A stretch of 64,000 nucleotides of DNA from an uncultured Prevotellaceae bacterium (GTDB lineage Bacteria; Bacteroidota; Bacteroidia; Bacteroidales; Muribaculaceae). The first letter of the stretch is position 1; each line of letters starts with the position of its first letter. The stretch covers positions 1 to 64,000 of the forward strand of contig ONLH01000005.1 of the NCBI GenBank assembly GCA_900318645.1, in the 5' to 3' direction. Below are positions 1-9,136 of this stretch, piece by piece. The translations under genes were made by a program, and so were the position numbers. The notes below the pieces were generated by a model. The model was not told the DNA's origin and did not search any database. It saw only the letters and a list, made by a program, of their open reading frames with translations.

Positions 1-156
1 AGTACCTTCGGTCACTTCATCCTCCTGGAACTTGTTCAGGGAGTTGTCGTAGGTTTTTTCCAGTTCTTCAAAAGATTTGTCTCTTTTGGTCTCGCCTTTC
101 TCATAGGCGTCCCAATCGAAATCGGCGATTGGAGAATTTTTTAATTCTTCGCTCAT
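1..156 (-). CDS. rpsA: 30S ribosomal protein S1, N-terminal part (cut by window edge)
   Basis: Only the first 52 codons are inside the window; the frame runs open to base 1. The start MSEELKNSPIADFDWDAYEK, followed by an acidic stretch and a KTYDNSLNKFQEDEV-like segment, matches the N-terminus of Bacteroidales ribosomal protein S1, just before the first S1 RNA-binding domain. S1 binds mRNA on the small subunit. The ATG at 156 is preceded by a -7 box at 221-228, leaving a leader of about 60 nt that holds a hairpin. The identification rests on the N-terminal peptide alone, because no complete S1 domain is visible. Confidence 0.85.
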   Translation of the reverse strand, partial: MSEELKNSPIADFDWDAYEKGETKRDKSFEELEKTYDNSLNKFQEDEVTEGT

Positions 157-188
157 TTAAATTGTTAATAATAAGTTAGTTAAACAGC

Positions 189-212
189 CTTTTCGGACTC
201 GTTCCCGAAAAG
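189..212 (-). promoter_or_regulatory. hairpin in the rpsA leader
   Basis: Arms CTTTTCGG (189-196) and CCGAAAAG (205-212) form a perfect 8-bp stem with an 8-nt loop, placed at the predicted 5' end of the rpsA mRNA. It may stabilise the mRNA or take part in S1 autoregulation. The function is inferred. Confidence 0.4.
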
Positions 213-220
213 CGCGACTG

Positions 221-250
221 CAAAGGTACTACAAATTTCCTGATCCACAA
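221..250 (-). promoter_or_regulatory. rpsA promoter
   Basis: Minus-strand -7 box TACCTTTG at 221-228, with a TTG (-33) at 248-250 and a 19-bp spacer. This fits the Bacteroidetes TTTG/TAnnTTTG pattern. The expected transcript start is near 215. Confidence 0.7.
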
Positions 251-604
251 GCAAAAACGCCACAATTTTCTAAAAAATAACTGATTTTTTAAGAACAACT
301 GAATAATCTGAAAATTCTGAGAGCTGTCGCATACACCCTGCGGGGCTAATATCATTGTAGCGAACAGTCACTGATTGCATGACAAATTACTTTAAGATAG
401 TATTATATCATGACATTTCAGATGAGATTTCATCTATTTGCAGGCAGTTGTCATGCTTTGGCGCCGGGGAATTAATTGAGCCAGGATATTTTGGGGTGGA
501 GAGGATGAGAAAATGCCCGAGGGCTACTGGGAGTCCTCGGGCACCAATTATTAACTTTTAAAAACTTGATTACTATGAAACAGAACGTCCATAGCTTTTT
601 TTCT
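251..604. other. gene-free stretch upstream of rpsA
   Basis: No convincing gene. A 60-codon open frame on the plus strand (379-561) has no recognisable protein features. The stretch holds the terminator at 514-543 and, just after it on the plus strand, a leader-like sequence (ATTAACTTTTAA near 549, then ATGAAACAG at 575) that leads into no gene. Confidence 0.5.
514..543 (-). terminator. terminator of the secreted repeat protein gene
   Basis: TGCCCGAGG (514-522) pairs with CCTCGGGCA (535-543), a 9-bp stem. On the minus strand it is followed by TTTTCTC. It lies about 60 bp after the stop codon at 605. Confidence 0.65.
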
Positions 605-2803
605 TTATTTGATGACCTTGGTGGCGGTGCGGGTGCCATCGGTGTAGGTGGTCACCTGTATGGTTAAGCCATTGGGCTGTGCCATCTCCTGACCTGCCAG
701 GTTGAAGTAACGCACACCGGCAATCTGCTTGCCTGCATTGAGTTCGTCAACACCGGTATCGGGATAAACCTCAAGGTAAACGATGTCACTTGCATTCCTC
801 ACGCCATCCACGGTGTAGTAGGCCTGGAGACCGACGCGATGATTAAAGAGCGGAGCCTCGTCGTAATAGAGGTAGCAGCTATACTGCGAGACGTTCCAGC
901 TGAAGCCAAAGATTGATGACGGAATCTCGGTAACATCCTCGGTCAGGTCGTTGGGATAGTCACTGGCCCTGAAGGTGTAGATCTGGTCATCGTCGGTGAA
1001 GACGCTGAAGCTCAGGTAATACATGTCAAGGGGATTGCCATCCACATCGGTGGTCGGGAGGCTATAAGAGAAATAGCCGTAAGAGTCACCATACTCGGCA
1101 TAGTCATACCAATAGTTTGCCTCGGGATTGGCGGGAACAGCGGGCTCGGGATGAGCGGCATTGACATAGACTATTTCACTGGCGTTCTTCACACCGTTGA
1201 CAGTATAATATACTTGGATACCGATACGGTTCTCGAACAAGGGATCATCGCTGTGGATGGTGCCGTAGAAGCACACCTGGTTAGGCGTGAAGTTCCAGTA
1301 GTTGGACCACAGTGAATAAGGCACCTCGGTGATATCCACGTCAATACTACCATAGGAATCGGCATCAAAGGTGTAAATCTGGTCATCATCGGTAAAGATG
1401 CTGTAGCTGATGAACTCCTGCTCCAAGATATTGCCGTCAACATCGGTCGTCGGCAGAACGAAGTTCAGGTAGGTGTTACCATCGGTTTTACCCATATCAT
1501 ACCATGCTACTCCAGTGGGGTTGGCGGGAACGGCGGGCGCCAAGTTCATCTGGGTGCCGTAAGCCTGACCGGGATAGGCATACTCCAGACAGGTCATGTT
1601 AGAACCGTCGCTGAAGTGTCCAATCATACCCGTAGCATTGTAGTAGTCGGGGAACTCTGCGTTGGGATCACCCTTGCTACCGACCAGATAGATCCTGTCA
1701 CCGTCAATCTTGAATTGGATGGCATCAACATCTTCGATGAAATACTCATACATATAAGCTCCATTCTCGTTCTGATAGATGATACTATGACCCCACCACA
1801 ACTGGATGCCAAGGTCGCCAGACTCATTATACATCAGATACTGGCCAACTGGGACACTGACAATGCCTGTCTCGGGGTCAAAGTCACCATATACCCAGGT
1901 ATTGAACGACTTGTTCCACCACAGCGGATTCTGGATATAGACCTTGCCATCGGTTCCATAGACGAGATTCATCTTGTCGGTAAAGGTGGAGGACTGTACG
2001 CCAAAGTAACCAGTGAAGATGGACATACCGGCACGGTTATAGGTAACCATCTCGCCCTCAGGCTGGTCATAGATTACAGTGGGTATAATGCTGGTCTCGG
2101 TGCGGGTGAGCTCGGTGTCCCACTCCAGGCATCCACCGAAAGAGCCGTCATCGCTCCAGTGGCAAGACAGACCGTAGGCATTCCAGCGGTCCATGTCCTG
2201 GCCTGTCGATTCAGAGCCCTCGGTACCCTGCAGGGTGATCTTGTCCCCATCAATGACGTAAACAGCCTCGGTAACACTATTATCGGCAGTAAAAGTGATA
2301 GCCGGTAAGCCATCAACTTCGGTAAGCGAAGTGGTACCCATGCACAACACGATATCAGCCTCGTAGTAGTCATTCCTGTAGATGGATTGCCCCATCGGCA
2401 CGGTGATGGTTGTGCCATCCTCGCTCAAGGTACCTTGTACCCAACTGGTACCATAGTTGATGCTGCAGTTGAACAGGATATTCTTCATGTACACCACATT
2501 ATCCTCGGCAAAGACGATGTCCATCTTGCCACTCTGCACATCAAGTCCCAACTCATCATTGTTGGCAAATATACCCTGACCTCCAGTGCGTTTATAAGTT
2601 CTCAACTCACCCTCAGGCATGGTGGTAATCACCCGTAACTGATGATTAGCCTGAAGCGCGGTCGCCTCCTCTTGAGTAACAGCAGGCTTAACAACATGAT
2701 TAGTCCTGACATGACGATAGTTAGCATTTAGCAAAGTCATCATGCCAGCCTGGGCACTGAAAGCCAGTATCAGAACGGTTAGCAGTAGTAGTAATTTCTT
2801 CAT
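605..2803 (-). CDS. secreted protein with two pairs of internal repeats and a T9SS-like tail
   Basis: 732 residues with no family I recognise. Residues 1-19 are a signal peptide ending FSAQA. The N-terminal half carries two related blocks, roughly residues 55-160 and 240-350, each opening with an 'xPEGExxTYxR' motif and containing 'xVYxxNxL' and 'xVPxGQ' motifs. The C-terminal half carries two copies of a fibronectin-like block around 420-545 and 555-685, sharing 'LPTTDVDGNxL', 'FTDDDQIYTF' and 'YTVxGVxNASxIVY'. The last ~45 residues (GVRYFNLAGQEM, then TATKVIK) resemble a T9SS C-terminal sorting signal. It probably acts on the cell surface or outside the cell. It is followed by a terminator and appears to be a single-gene unit. 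Confidence 0.8.
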   Translation of the reverse strand: MKKLLLLLTVLILAFSAQAGMMTLLNANYRHVRTNHVVKPAVTQEEATALQANHQLRVITTMPEGELRTYKRTGGQGIFANNDELGLDVQSGKMDIVFAEDNVVYMKNILFNCSINYGTSWVQGTLSEDGTTITVPMGQSIYRNDYYEADIVLCMGTTSLTEVDGLPAITFTADNSVTEAVYVIDGDKITLQGTEGSESTGQDMDRWNAYGLSCHWSDDGSFGGCLEWDTELTRTETSIIPTVIYDQPEGEMVTYNRAGMSIFTGYFGVQSSTFTDKMNLVYGTDGKVYIQNPLWWNKSFNTWVYGDFDPETGIVSVPVGQYLMYNESGDLGIQLWWGHSIIYQNENGAYMYEYFIEDVDAIQFKIDGDRIYLVGSKGDPNAEFPDYYNATGMIGHFSDGSNMTCLEYAYPGQAYGTQMNLAPAVPANPTGVAWYDMGKTDGNTYLNFVLPTTDVDGNILEQEFISYSIFTDDDQIYTFDADSYGSIDVDITEVPYSLWSNYWNFTPNQVCFYGTIHSDDPLFENRIGIQVYYTVNGVKNASEIVYVNAAHPEPAVPANPEANYWYDYAEYGDSYGYFSYSLPTTDVDGNPLDMYYLSFSVFTDDDQIYTFRASDYPNDLTEDVTEIPSSIFGFSWNVSQYSCYLYYDEAPLFNHRVGLQAYYTVDGVRNASDIVYLEVYPDTGVDELNAGKQIAGVRYFNLAGQEMAQPNGLTIQVTTYTDGTRTATKVIK

Positions 2804-2901
2804 AACAATAATCTCATAAGGTTAATACAATGAATTGGTTATACTAGAGAAAATGCAAAACATCAATCCCAAATTACGGTAAAGACATTCATTCCAGTCT
2901 G

Positions 2902-2909
2902 CAAATATA
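2902..2909 (-). promoter_or_regulatory. -7 box of the secreted repeat protein gene
   Basis: Minus-strand TATATTTG, predicted start near 2896, leader about 90 nt. No well-spaced -33 TTG is seen. Confidence 0.5.
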
Positions 2910-2950
2910 CATTAAAAATTATAAAAAGAGTACAAGTAGGGCACAAAATT

Positions 2951-2980
2951 TTGCACTGAACCCGTATTATTGTACCTTTG
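2951..2980 (+). promoter_or_regulatory. promoter of the 5-formyl-THF cyclo-ligase gene
   Basis: TTG at 2951-2953 and TACCTTTG at 2973-2980 with a 19-bp spacer, upstream of the ATG at 3016. Confidence 0.7.
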
Positions 2981-3015
2981 CTGATAAATACCGACAATTT
3001 TTATCATAAAAGAAC

Positions 3016-3597
3016 ATGACAAAGAAGGAACTGAGACAACAGATCAAGCAGTTAAAGGGGATGACCCCTGCGGCAGTGCGAAAAGTAGAGGCAGACATGG
3101 TGTTTAACACAATCAAGGCGATGCCGGTATGGCAACAGGCGCAGAACATCCTGTGCTACTGGTCGCTGCCCGACGAGCTGCCCACCCACGATGCTGTGAA
3201 CCGTTGGCTTGCAGACGGGAAAAACATCTACCTGCCTCGTGTCGTGGGCGACGACCTGGAAATCGTGCCTTATCATGGCGCACAGTCCCTTGACGACAAT
3301 AATAAGTTTCACATCGGCGAGCCAGTGGGAGATGCTGTGGATGCTGCATGCCTGGAACTCATCATCGTGCCTGCCGTGGCACTGGACTCAAAGCGAAACC
3401 GCCTCGGACGCGGCAAGGGTTTCTATGACAGGCTGCTGAGCACAACGAGTTGTCCCACCATCGGTGTGGTATGTGATTTTCAATTGGTTGAGGAAGTACC
3501 CGTCGAGCCGCATGACCGCCCGCTGGACTGTGTCGTCACCAGCGACACGGTTATTGCCGACGAAGAGAATAACGCTCTGTTTGAGAGAGCGAGATGA
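3016..3597 (+). CDS. 5-formyltetrahydrofolate cyclo-ligase
   Basis: 193 residues, the usual length. The enzyme converts 5-formyl-THF to 5,10-methenyl-THF using ATP, returning folate to one-carbon metabolism in the cytoplasm. The signature is the C-terminal 'GRGKGFYDRLL' substrate/ATP loop near residue 135, preceded by 'IIVPAVALD', with the N-terminal basic helix 'TKKELRQQIKQLK' and 'IYLPRVVGDDLE' in the middle. A promoter lies 36 bp upstream. Its stop overlaps an ATG (ATGA at 3594-3597) in the frame of the following M16 peptidase, which suggests one transcript. Confidence 0.93.
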   Translation: MTKKELRQQIKQLKGMTPAAVRKVEADMVFNTIKAMPVWQQAQNILCYWSLPDELPTHDAVNRWLADGKNIYLPRVVGDDLEIVPYHGAQSLDDNNKFHIGEPVGDAVDAACLELIIVPAVALDSKRNRLGRGKGFYDRLLSTTSCPTIGVVCDFQLVEEVPVEPHDRPLDCVVTSDTVIADEENNALFERAR

Positions 3598-3641
3598 TAT
3601 CTCGCCATACAGAACATCACGTTATTATCATTCCATTTTTA

Positions 3642-6446
3642 ATGAAGATGAAAGCGATTCCAGTGACCATCTTTGCAGTGCTTGCTATGGCTGTGATGGC
3701 CGTGGCGGCTAAGGGGCAGGAGCTGCCCGTTGATCCGGACTTGAGGATCGGACGGCTGAAGAACGGCATGACCTATTACATCCGTCACAACGAGCAGCCC
3801 CAGGGGCGTGCTGAGTTCTGGCTGGTGCAGAATACCGGATCGCTGGTTGAGGAAGACGATGAACGAGGCCTGGCCCACTTCATTGAACATATCGCTTTCC
3901 AGGGCACACGCAATTTTCCCAACATCGACATGGTGGACATCCTGCAGAACAATGGCGTGTCCTACGGCCGCGACATCAATGCCTCGACCAGCTTTGACGA
4001 CACGCGTTTTCAGATTTCCAATGTCCCTACCGAGCGTGTAGCCCTACTTGACACCGTGCTACTGATGCTGAAAGACCTGGCCTGTGAACTCAACTTCGAT
4101 AACCGCGCCATCGAGGAGGAACGCGGCGTAATCCAGGAAGAATGGCGTATGCATGCCGACCAGCAGATGCGCTTGTATGAGAGCACACTGCCCATTTTAC
4201 TGTCGGGTAGCCGCTATGCTTACCGCATCCCAATCGGCGACATGAGTGTAATCCGTGGCGTTACCCGCGACCAACTCATCTCATTTTATAAGTATTGGTA
4301 CTGCCCACAACGTCAGGCAGTCGTCATCGTTGGAGATATTGACGCCGAGCACATGGAGCGCATGGTCAAGCAAACCATGGGCAAAATCCCCAAATGTGAC
4401 AATAAAGCGCAGGATTACACATTGGGCAATATTCCCAATCACAATGGCGTGACCTATGCCCTGCACACCGATCCCGAAGCATCAAGCACCATGGTTTACC
4501 TGATGTTTGAGCACGAGCAGGTGCCCATGGATCAGCGTGGGACACATGCTTACCTGAAACACAACGTCATCTCTACGCTTGTTCAACAAATGCTTACAGC
4601 ACGACTTGACGAACTGTCACGCAGCCAGGGAACTCCCATTGACTACAGTATGGTTTATGACCGCCATTTCCTGATTACCCACACGCGTGACGCCCTCAAT
4701 ATGGCAGCCATGGTCAAGCAAGGCCGTTCGCTCGAAGCCTTGGACTCCCTCATTACCCATGCTGCCCGCGCCACCCAGCACGGTTTCACCGCCAGCGAGC
4801 TTGAACGGGCTCGCCGCAATGCCGAGACCGTCTATGCCGATCTACAGGTCGAAGCCAACACCCGCACCAACCGCCAGTATAGTGACGAATATATTGATCA
4901 CTTCCTCAACGGCGGTTATATCCCAGGCGTAAAAGCAGAGTCCCAGATGCTTATCGACGAGGTGCAGCGCATTACCCTTGACGAGGTGAACAGCTATCTA
5001 CAGTCCATCGTCGGCAAGGACAACGTGAGTGTGATGATATCAGGCCCGCAATCTTTCACAAACCATAGCCTCTACCCTACTTCACGCGACGTGATTGCCC
5101 ACTTCAATCGCATCATCAACTCGCCACAAGCACCCTATATTGACATGGCTGCCAGTGACCGGCTACTAGAGATTGAACCCGTTAAGGGTGGTATTGTCAA
5201 CGAGACCTATGAGCCCGAGACAGGCATCACCACGATGACCTTGCACAACGGCGCCACCGTGAGGTTGAAGCCCACGACATTTAAGAACAACGAGGTGCTG
5301 TTCAACGCTTTCAGCCTGGGTGGTGAATGGGCCTATGGTGACACGGCCGACATCAACGTGAGGCTGATGGACCAGGTCATCGAGGATTGCGCCCTTGGAG
5401 GCCACACCATCAACCAGCTCAACAGGATGATGAGCGGACGCCAACTGGGTATCTCATTCATCCTAAACGACCCCAACGAACAATTGTCAGGAGGCTGCCA
5501 GAGTGCTGACCTCGAAACTCTGCTACAACTGTGCTACCTCTATTTCACTGACGTGAGCCTTGATGAGGAGGCATTCCAGAGCCTGAAAACACGCATCCGC
5601 TCGCAGCTGTCACAATCGAGCAATAACCCCAGGATGATCTACAGTGATTCCATCGGCAGCACGCTCTATTGTGGCAACCCGATGTATCGCAACATCAAAC
5701 CCGAGGAAGTTGATCTCCTGGACGGTCAACGGGTGCTGGAACTGTACCGCCAACGCGTCGCCAACGCTGGCGATTACACCTTCTCAATAGTTGGAGCCTT
5801 TACGGTCGATGAAGTGAGGCCGCTCATCAGGAAATATCTAGCATCACTGCCCGATAACGGAGTCTGCGAAGCTTACGGCAACGGCTATCTGCCGACAATG
5901 GCAATGGGAGAGATCGACAACTTCTTTGAGGTGCCGATGCAACAGCCCAAATCATCCATCTATGTGAGCATCATGGGCGACAAGAAGTATAGCTACGACG
6001 ATGAATTTATGATGGACCTCGTTGGCGAATCCGTCGGTACAGCCCTGTTGACCTTCCTACGGCATGAGAAACACGGTACCTATGATGTAGCGTCTGATGG
6101 CCATCTGTCCATCTATCATAACCGCTGGATGATCAATTATGAATTTGAGACCAGCACTGCCGATAGGGACAGCATGCTCATTTATGCCGACTATGCTGTC
6201 AACGCTATCTTCTATAGCGGCGTGAGTGAAGACTTGTTCAATAAGATGAAAGAACGTGTGGGCCGCGAACATGAGAGTGCCCTGAAGACTAATGCCTACT
6301 GGATGCGTGCCCTGCAAAACCGTGCCTTGGGCATCGATATCATCGGTGGTTTTGACAACATCTATTCGACCCTCACCGAGGAACGTCTGAACAACTACAT
6401 CCAAGCCCTTAGGCCCAACACGCGGCTTCGAATCGTCATGAATTAG
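3642..6446 (+). CDS. M16 family zinc metallopeptidase, exported
   Basis: About 934 residues. It belongs to the insulinase/pitrilysin-like M16 family, zinc endopeptidases with paired M16 halves. The inverted zinc motif HFIEH lies at about residues 79-83, and the downstream glutamate is in 'AIEEERGVIQEEW'. The C-terminal half carries the M16C-like domain. I place the start at 3642 because a clean signal peptide (MKMKAIPVTIFAVLAMAVMA) begins there. An in-frame ATG at 3594 overlaps the upstream stop but would add 16 residues before the signal peptide. The likely role is periplasmic or outer-membrane-associated peptide degradation. The two-half organisation is known for the family; the substrate is not. 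Confidence 0.9.
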   Translation: MKMKAIPVTIFAVLAMAVMAVAAKGQELPVDPDLRIGRLKNGMTYYIRHNEQPQGRAEFWLVQNTGSLVEEDDERGLAHFIEHIAFQGTRNFPNIDMVDILQNNGVSYGRDINASTSFDDTRFQISNVPTERVALLDTVLLMLKDLACELNFDNRAIEEERGVIQEEWRMHADQQMRLYESTLPILLSGSRYAYRIPIGDMSVIRGVTRDQLISFYKYWYCPQRQAVVIVGDIDAEHMERMVKQTMGKIPKCDNKAQDYTLGNIPNHNGVTYALHTDPEASSTMVYLMFEHEQVPMDQRGTHAYLKHNVISTLVQQMLTARLDELSRSQGTPIDYSMVYDRHFLITHTRDALNMAAMVKQGRSLEALDSLITHAARATQHGFTASELERARRNAETVYADLQVEANTRTNRQYSDEYIDHFLNGGYIPGVKAESQMLIDEVQRITLDEVNSYLQSIVGKDNVSVMISGPQSFTNHSLYPTSRDVIAHFNRIINSPQAPYIDMAASDRLLEIEPVKGGIVNETYEPETGITTMTLHNGATVRLKPTTFKNNEVLFNAFSLGGEWAYGDTADINVRLMDQVIEDCALGGHTINQLNRMMSGRQLGISFILNDPNEQLSGGCQSADLETLLQLCYLYFTDVSLDEEAFQSLKTRIRSQLSQSSNNPRMIYSDSIGSTLYCGNPMYRNIKPEEVDLLDGQRVLELYRQRVANAGDYTFSIVGAFTVDEVRPLIRKYLASLPDNGVCEAYGNGYLPTMAMGEIDNFFEVPMQQPKSSIYVSIMGDKKYSYDDEFMMDLVGESVGTALLTFLRHEKHGTYDVASDGHLSIYHNRWMINYEFETSTADRDSMLIYADYAVNAIFYSGVSEDLFNKMKERVGREHESALKTNAYWMRALQNRALGIDIIGGFDNIYSTLTEERLNNYIQALRPNTRLRIVMN

Positions 6447-6470
6447 GCGTTAGACTTTAGACTTTAGACC
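6447..6470 (+). repeat. short TTAGACT tandem repeat
   Basis: Three TTAGAC(TT) units directly after the M16 stop codon. It resembles the left arms of the composite repeats elsewhere in the window but lacks the GCATCYG core. Confidence 0.5.
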
Positions 6471-6516
6471 TTTGCTTCACTCTCTAATCACTAAACTGCA
6501 AGGGCCTGCTCGCATA

Positions 6517-7452
6517 TCAAAACGGTTTGCGGTACTTGTTGTTGGGGTCTTCGTCGAGGATGCTCAAGTAGCTGACGAAGCGACTGTAGGCAATATCACC
6601 GCTTTCCACGGCAGCGAGGACGGCACAGCCTGGCTCGTGGGTATGGGTGCAGTTGTTGAAGCGGCAGTCATCCGAAATCCTAAAGATTTCAGGAAAATAG
6701 TGAGACACCTCGGCACGTTCAAAATCAATCGTACCAAAGGCCTTTACGCCTGGGGTGTCAATGATAGCTCCACCGCTTGGCAGATCCAGCAACTCGCTGA
6801 AAGTGGTTGTATGCATTCCCGTGTGATGAGTCTGGCTCACATCACCCACCTTGACATGGGCATCGGGGATAAGCAGGTTGATGATGGACGATTTGCCCAC
6901 ACCGCTATTGCCCGAGAGCAGGGACATTTTCCCCGACAATAAAGCCTTTAACTCATCGGTTCCTTCACCCGTTGCTGCCGACATGGCGACTACAGGATAA
7001 CCGATAGATTCATACATGCTTTTCAGCTCTTCAAGATATTGGCGCGACTCCTCGGTGATGAGCAGATCCACCTTGTTGAAGGCGAGCACAGCAGGCACCT
7101 GATAGGCTTCGGCAGTCGCCAGGAAACGGTCGATAAAGGTCGTGCTCGTTTCGGGATGGATAATCGTGGCGACAAGGACAGCTTGATCCAGATTGGAGGC
7201 GATAATCTGAAATTCCTTGGAGAGGTTGCTGGCACGCCTGATGATGTAATTCTTGCGAGGTTCAACAGCCCCCACAACCGGTGCATCACCGCCCTTGTCC
7301 TCTACTTGAACAAGGTCGCCCACGGCAACAGGATTGGTACAGCGCAGGCCTTTGAGACGCAATACGCCACGCATCTTGCAATTCACAACATTGCCATCGT
7401 CAAGACGGACGGTGACCCAGCTGCCGGTATTTTTTATGACTAATCCTTTCAT
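6517..7452 (-). CDS. rsgA: ribosome small-subunit maturation GTPase RsgA
   Basis: 311 residues, a circularly permuted GTPase that helps late 30S assembly. An N-terminal OB fold (MKGLVIKNTGSWVTVRLDDG) is followed by the permuted G motifs: 'NKVDL' (G4) near residue 125, the P-loop 'GNSGVGKSS' near 181, and 'DTPG' (G3) near 237. The C-terminal zinc site is 'CRFNNCTHTHEPGC' around 262-275. Order and length match RsgA. It lies downstream of the symporter gene on the same strand, separated by a composite repeat. Confidence 0.96.
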   Translation of the reverse strand: MKGLVIKNTGSWVTVRLDDGNVVNCKMRGVLRLKGLRCTNPVAVGDLVQVEDKGGDAPVVGAVEPRKNYIIRRASNLSKEFQIIASNLDQAVLVATIIHPETSTTFIDRFLATAEAYQVPAVLAFNKVDLLITEESRQYLEELKSMYESIGYPVVAMSAATGEGTDELKALLSGKMSLLSGNSGVGKSSIINLLIPDAHVKVGDVSQTHHTGMHTTTFSELLDLPSGGAIIDTPGVKAFGTIDFERAEVSHYFPEIFRISDDCRFNNCTHTHEPGCAVLAAVESGDIAYSRFVSYLSILDEDPNNKYRKPF

Positions 7453-7457
7453 TTTTT

Positions 7458-7562
7458 ATGCGAGCTGACGCTCGCAGTTTAGAGTTTAATGTTTAATGTT
7501 TAAAGAGGCATCCGCGATCTGGCAACTGACAACTGAAAAACTGGCAACTGAAAACTGAAAAC
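7458..7562 (+). repeat. composite intergenic repeat, copy 1
   Basis: It opens with a small hairpin (GCGAGCtgacGCTCGC), then TTTA-rich units (AGTTTAGAGTTTAATG), the core GGCATCCGC at 7507-7515, and an AACTGAAAACTG tandem. It has the same layout as the copies at 14981 and 16640. Confidence 0.75.
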
Positions 7563-7564
7563 TC

Positions 7565-8977
7565 TCACTCCCAAGCGTCCAGGTCGTCGGCTATCTCGGG
7601 GAGATCGCTACGGTGGAAGACTGGGTTCTTGATGCCCTTGCGCTTCTGGGCACGGTAGTTCCCGAGAAGTTTAAAAGCATATTTACAGAGGAATACCAGG
7701 GCGACCAGGTTGCACAGGGTCACGAGGGCCATGAACAGGTCTCCCATGTTCCACACAAACTCAAAGCTTGCCACGGCGCCCAGGAAGACAAAGCCACCAC
7801 CCGAGAGGATGCGGAATACAGTGAGTACCCACTTCTTGTCGGTCAGGAAGCGGATGTTGGCCTCGCCGTAGTAATAATTGCCGATGATGCTGCTGAAGGC
7901 GAACAGGAAAAGGGCGATGGCGACGAATATTGTTCCCCAACTGCCCACCTGAGACTCCAGAGAAGCCTGAGTGAGCTGGATTCCTTCTAGCCCTTCAGTA
8001 TTATAAAGGCCGCTGACGAGTACCATGAAAGCAGTACAGCTACACACGAGCAACGTGTCGGTAAATACGCCAAGAGCCTGGATAAGACCCTGCTTTACGG
8101 GATGGGAAACGTCGGCCGTGGCTGCCACATTGGGGGCACTACCCTCGCCAGCCTCGTTACTGAATAGACCTCGTTTGATACCCACCATAATGGTCATACC
8201 CAAGCCTCCGCCAGCCACCTGTTCAAAGCCGAAAGCGTTCACGACAATCAACTTAAGTACATGAGGTATCATGTCAATATTCGTGATGACAACAAACAGT
8301 GCAAGGATGAAATAGCCGATAGCCATGATGGGAACAAGGACACTGCTCACATGGGCAATACGCCGTATGCCGCCAAAGGCAATGAACAAGGCAATCACAG
8401 TGATGATGCAACCCACCACCAACGGATCAAAGCCGAAAGCCTTGTTCAAGGCGCCACAGATGGCATTGCTCTGGATTGAATTATAGGAGAGGCCAAAGGT
8501 CAGCGTAATGAGTACTGCGAACAATCCCGCCATCCACTTGTTGTGCATGCCACGGCTGATGTAATAGGCGGGGCCACCGATAAAGGATTCACTAGAAGGT
8601 CGCTTGAACAACTGCGCCAACGTGGCCTCGACAAAGGCTGTCGCAGAGCCGAACAACGCAATCAGCCACATCCAGAAGATGGCACCAGGGCCACCCACGG
8701 CAATAGCCGTTGCTACACCAGCCAGGTTGCCAGTACCCACGCGTGTAGCCATCGAGACGGCAAAGGCCTGGAACGAGGAAATGTGCTTCTTGTCGCTCTT
8801 GGATGACGAGTCAACGAGTTGGCGAAACATATCACCAATCATGGTAAATTGGACGAATCCAGTGCGAATGGTGAAATACAATCCACACAAGATGAGGGCT
8901 CCAATCAACAGATAGGCCCATAAGGCATCGTTGATTTGGGTGATAGCGGTATTGAGAGTGTCTAGGTTAAGCGTCAT
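7565..8977 (-). CDS. alanine/sodium symporter family (AGCS) transporter
   Basis: About 470 residues with roughly ten hydrophobic segments. The AGCS family moves alanine or glycine with sodium or protons across the inner membrane. Signatures are 'GTGNLAGVATAIAVGGPGAIFWMW' near residue 80 and 'FSNEAGEGSAPNVAATA' near 275. The start is set at 8977 (MTLNLDTLNTAITQINDALW); the upstream in-frame extension is polar and has no family resemblance. The C-terminus is hydrophilic. The exact substrate cannot be read from the sequence. Confidence 0.92.
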   Translation of the reverse strand: MTLNLDTLNTAITQINDALWAYLLIGALILCGLYFTIRTGFVQFTMIGDMFRQLVDSSSKSDKKHISSFQAFAVSMATRVGTGNLAGVATAIAVGGPGAIFWMWLIALFGSATAFVEATLAQLFKRPSSESFIGGPAYYISRGMHNKWMAGLFAVLITLTFGLSYNSIQSNAICGALNKAFGFDPLVVGCIITVIALFIAFGGIRRIAHVSSVLVPIMAIGYFILALFVVITNIDMIPHVLKLIVVNAFGFEQVAGGGLGMTIMVGIKRGLFSNEAGEGSAPNVAATADVSHPVKQGLIQALGVFTDTLLVCSCTAFMVLVSGLYNTEGLEGIQLTQASLESQVGSWGTIFVAIALFLFAFSSIIGNYYYGEANIRFLTDKKWVLTVFRILSGGGFVFLGAVASFEFVWNMGDLFMALVTLCNLVALVFLCKYAFKLLGNYRAQKRKGIKNPVFHRSDLPEIADDLDAWE

Positions 8978-9107
8978 TGATCTTTTAGCTATTAGCTGTA
9001 AGGCTCGGCCACGGCAAATCGAGGCCAAATCATTCTAATTTGGCCTTAAAGGTACTGCTTTTTCTTGAAACTGATGGTTTTTTATTTCAAATTTGCCAAA
9101 GAATGAG

Positions 9108-9128
9108 TATATTTGCGACTTAAATTTG
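9108..9128 (+). promoter_or_regulatory. tandem -7 boxes of the GH2-GH3 operon
   Basis: TATATTTG at 9108-9115 and TAAATTTG at 9121-9128, before the ATG at 9137. The first gives a leader of about 15-20 nt; the second would give a nearly leaderless mRNA. No good -33 TTG is seen. Confidence 0.5.
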
Positions 9129-9136
9129 CTAGAAAT

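Noticed and set aside
379-561. 60-codon open frame between rpsA and the secreted repeat protein
   Set aside because: It runs through the terminator hairpin, has no promoter box and resembles no family.
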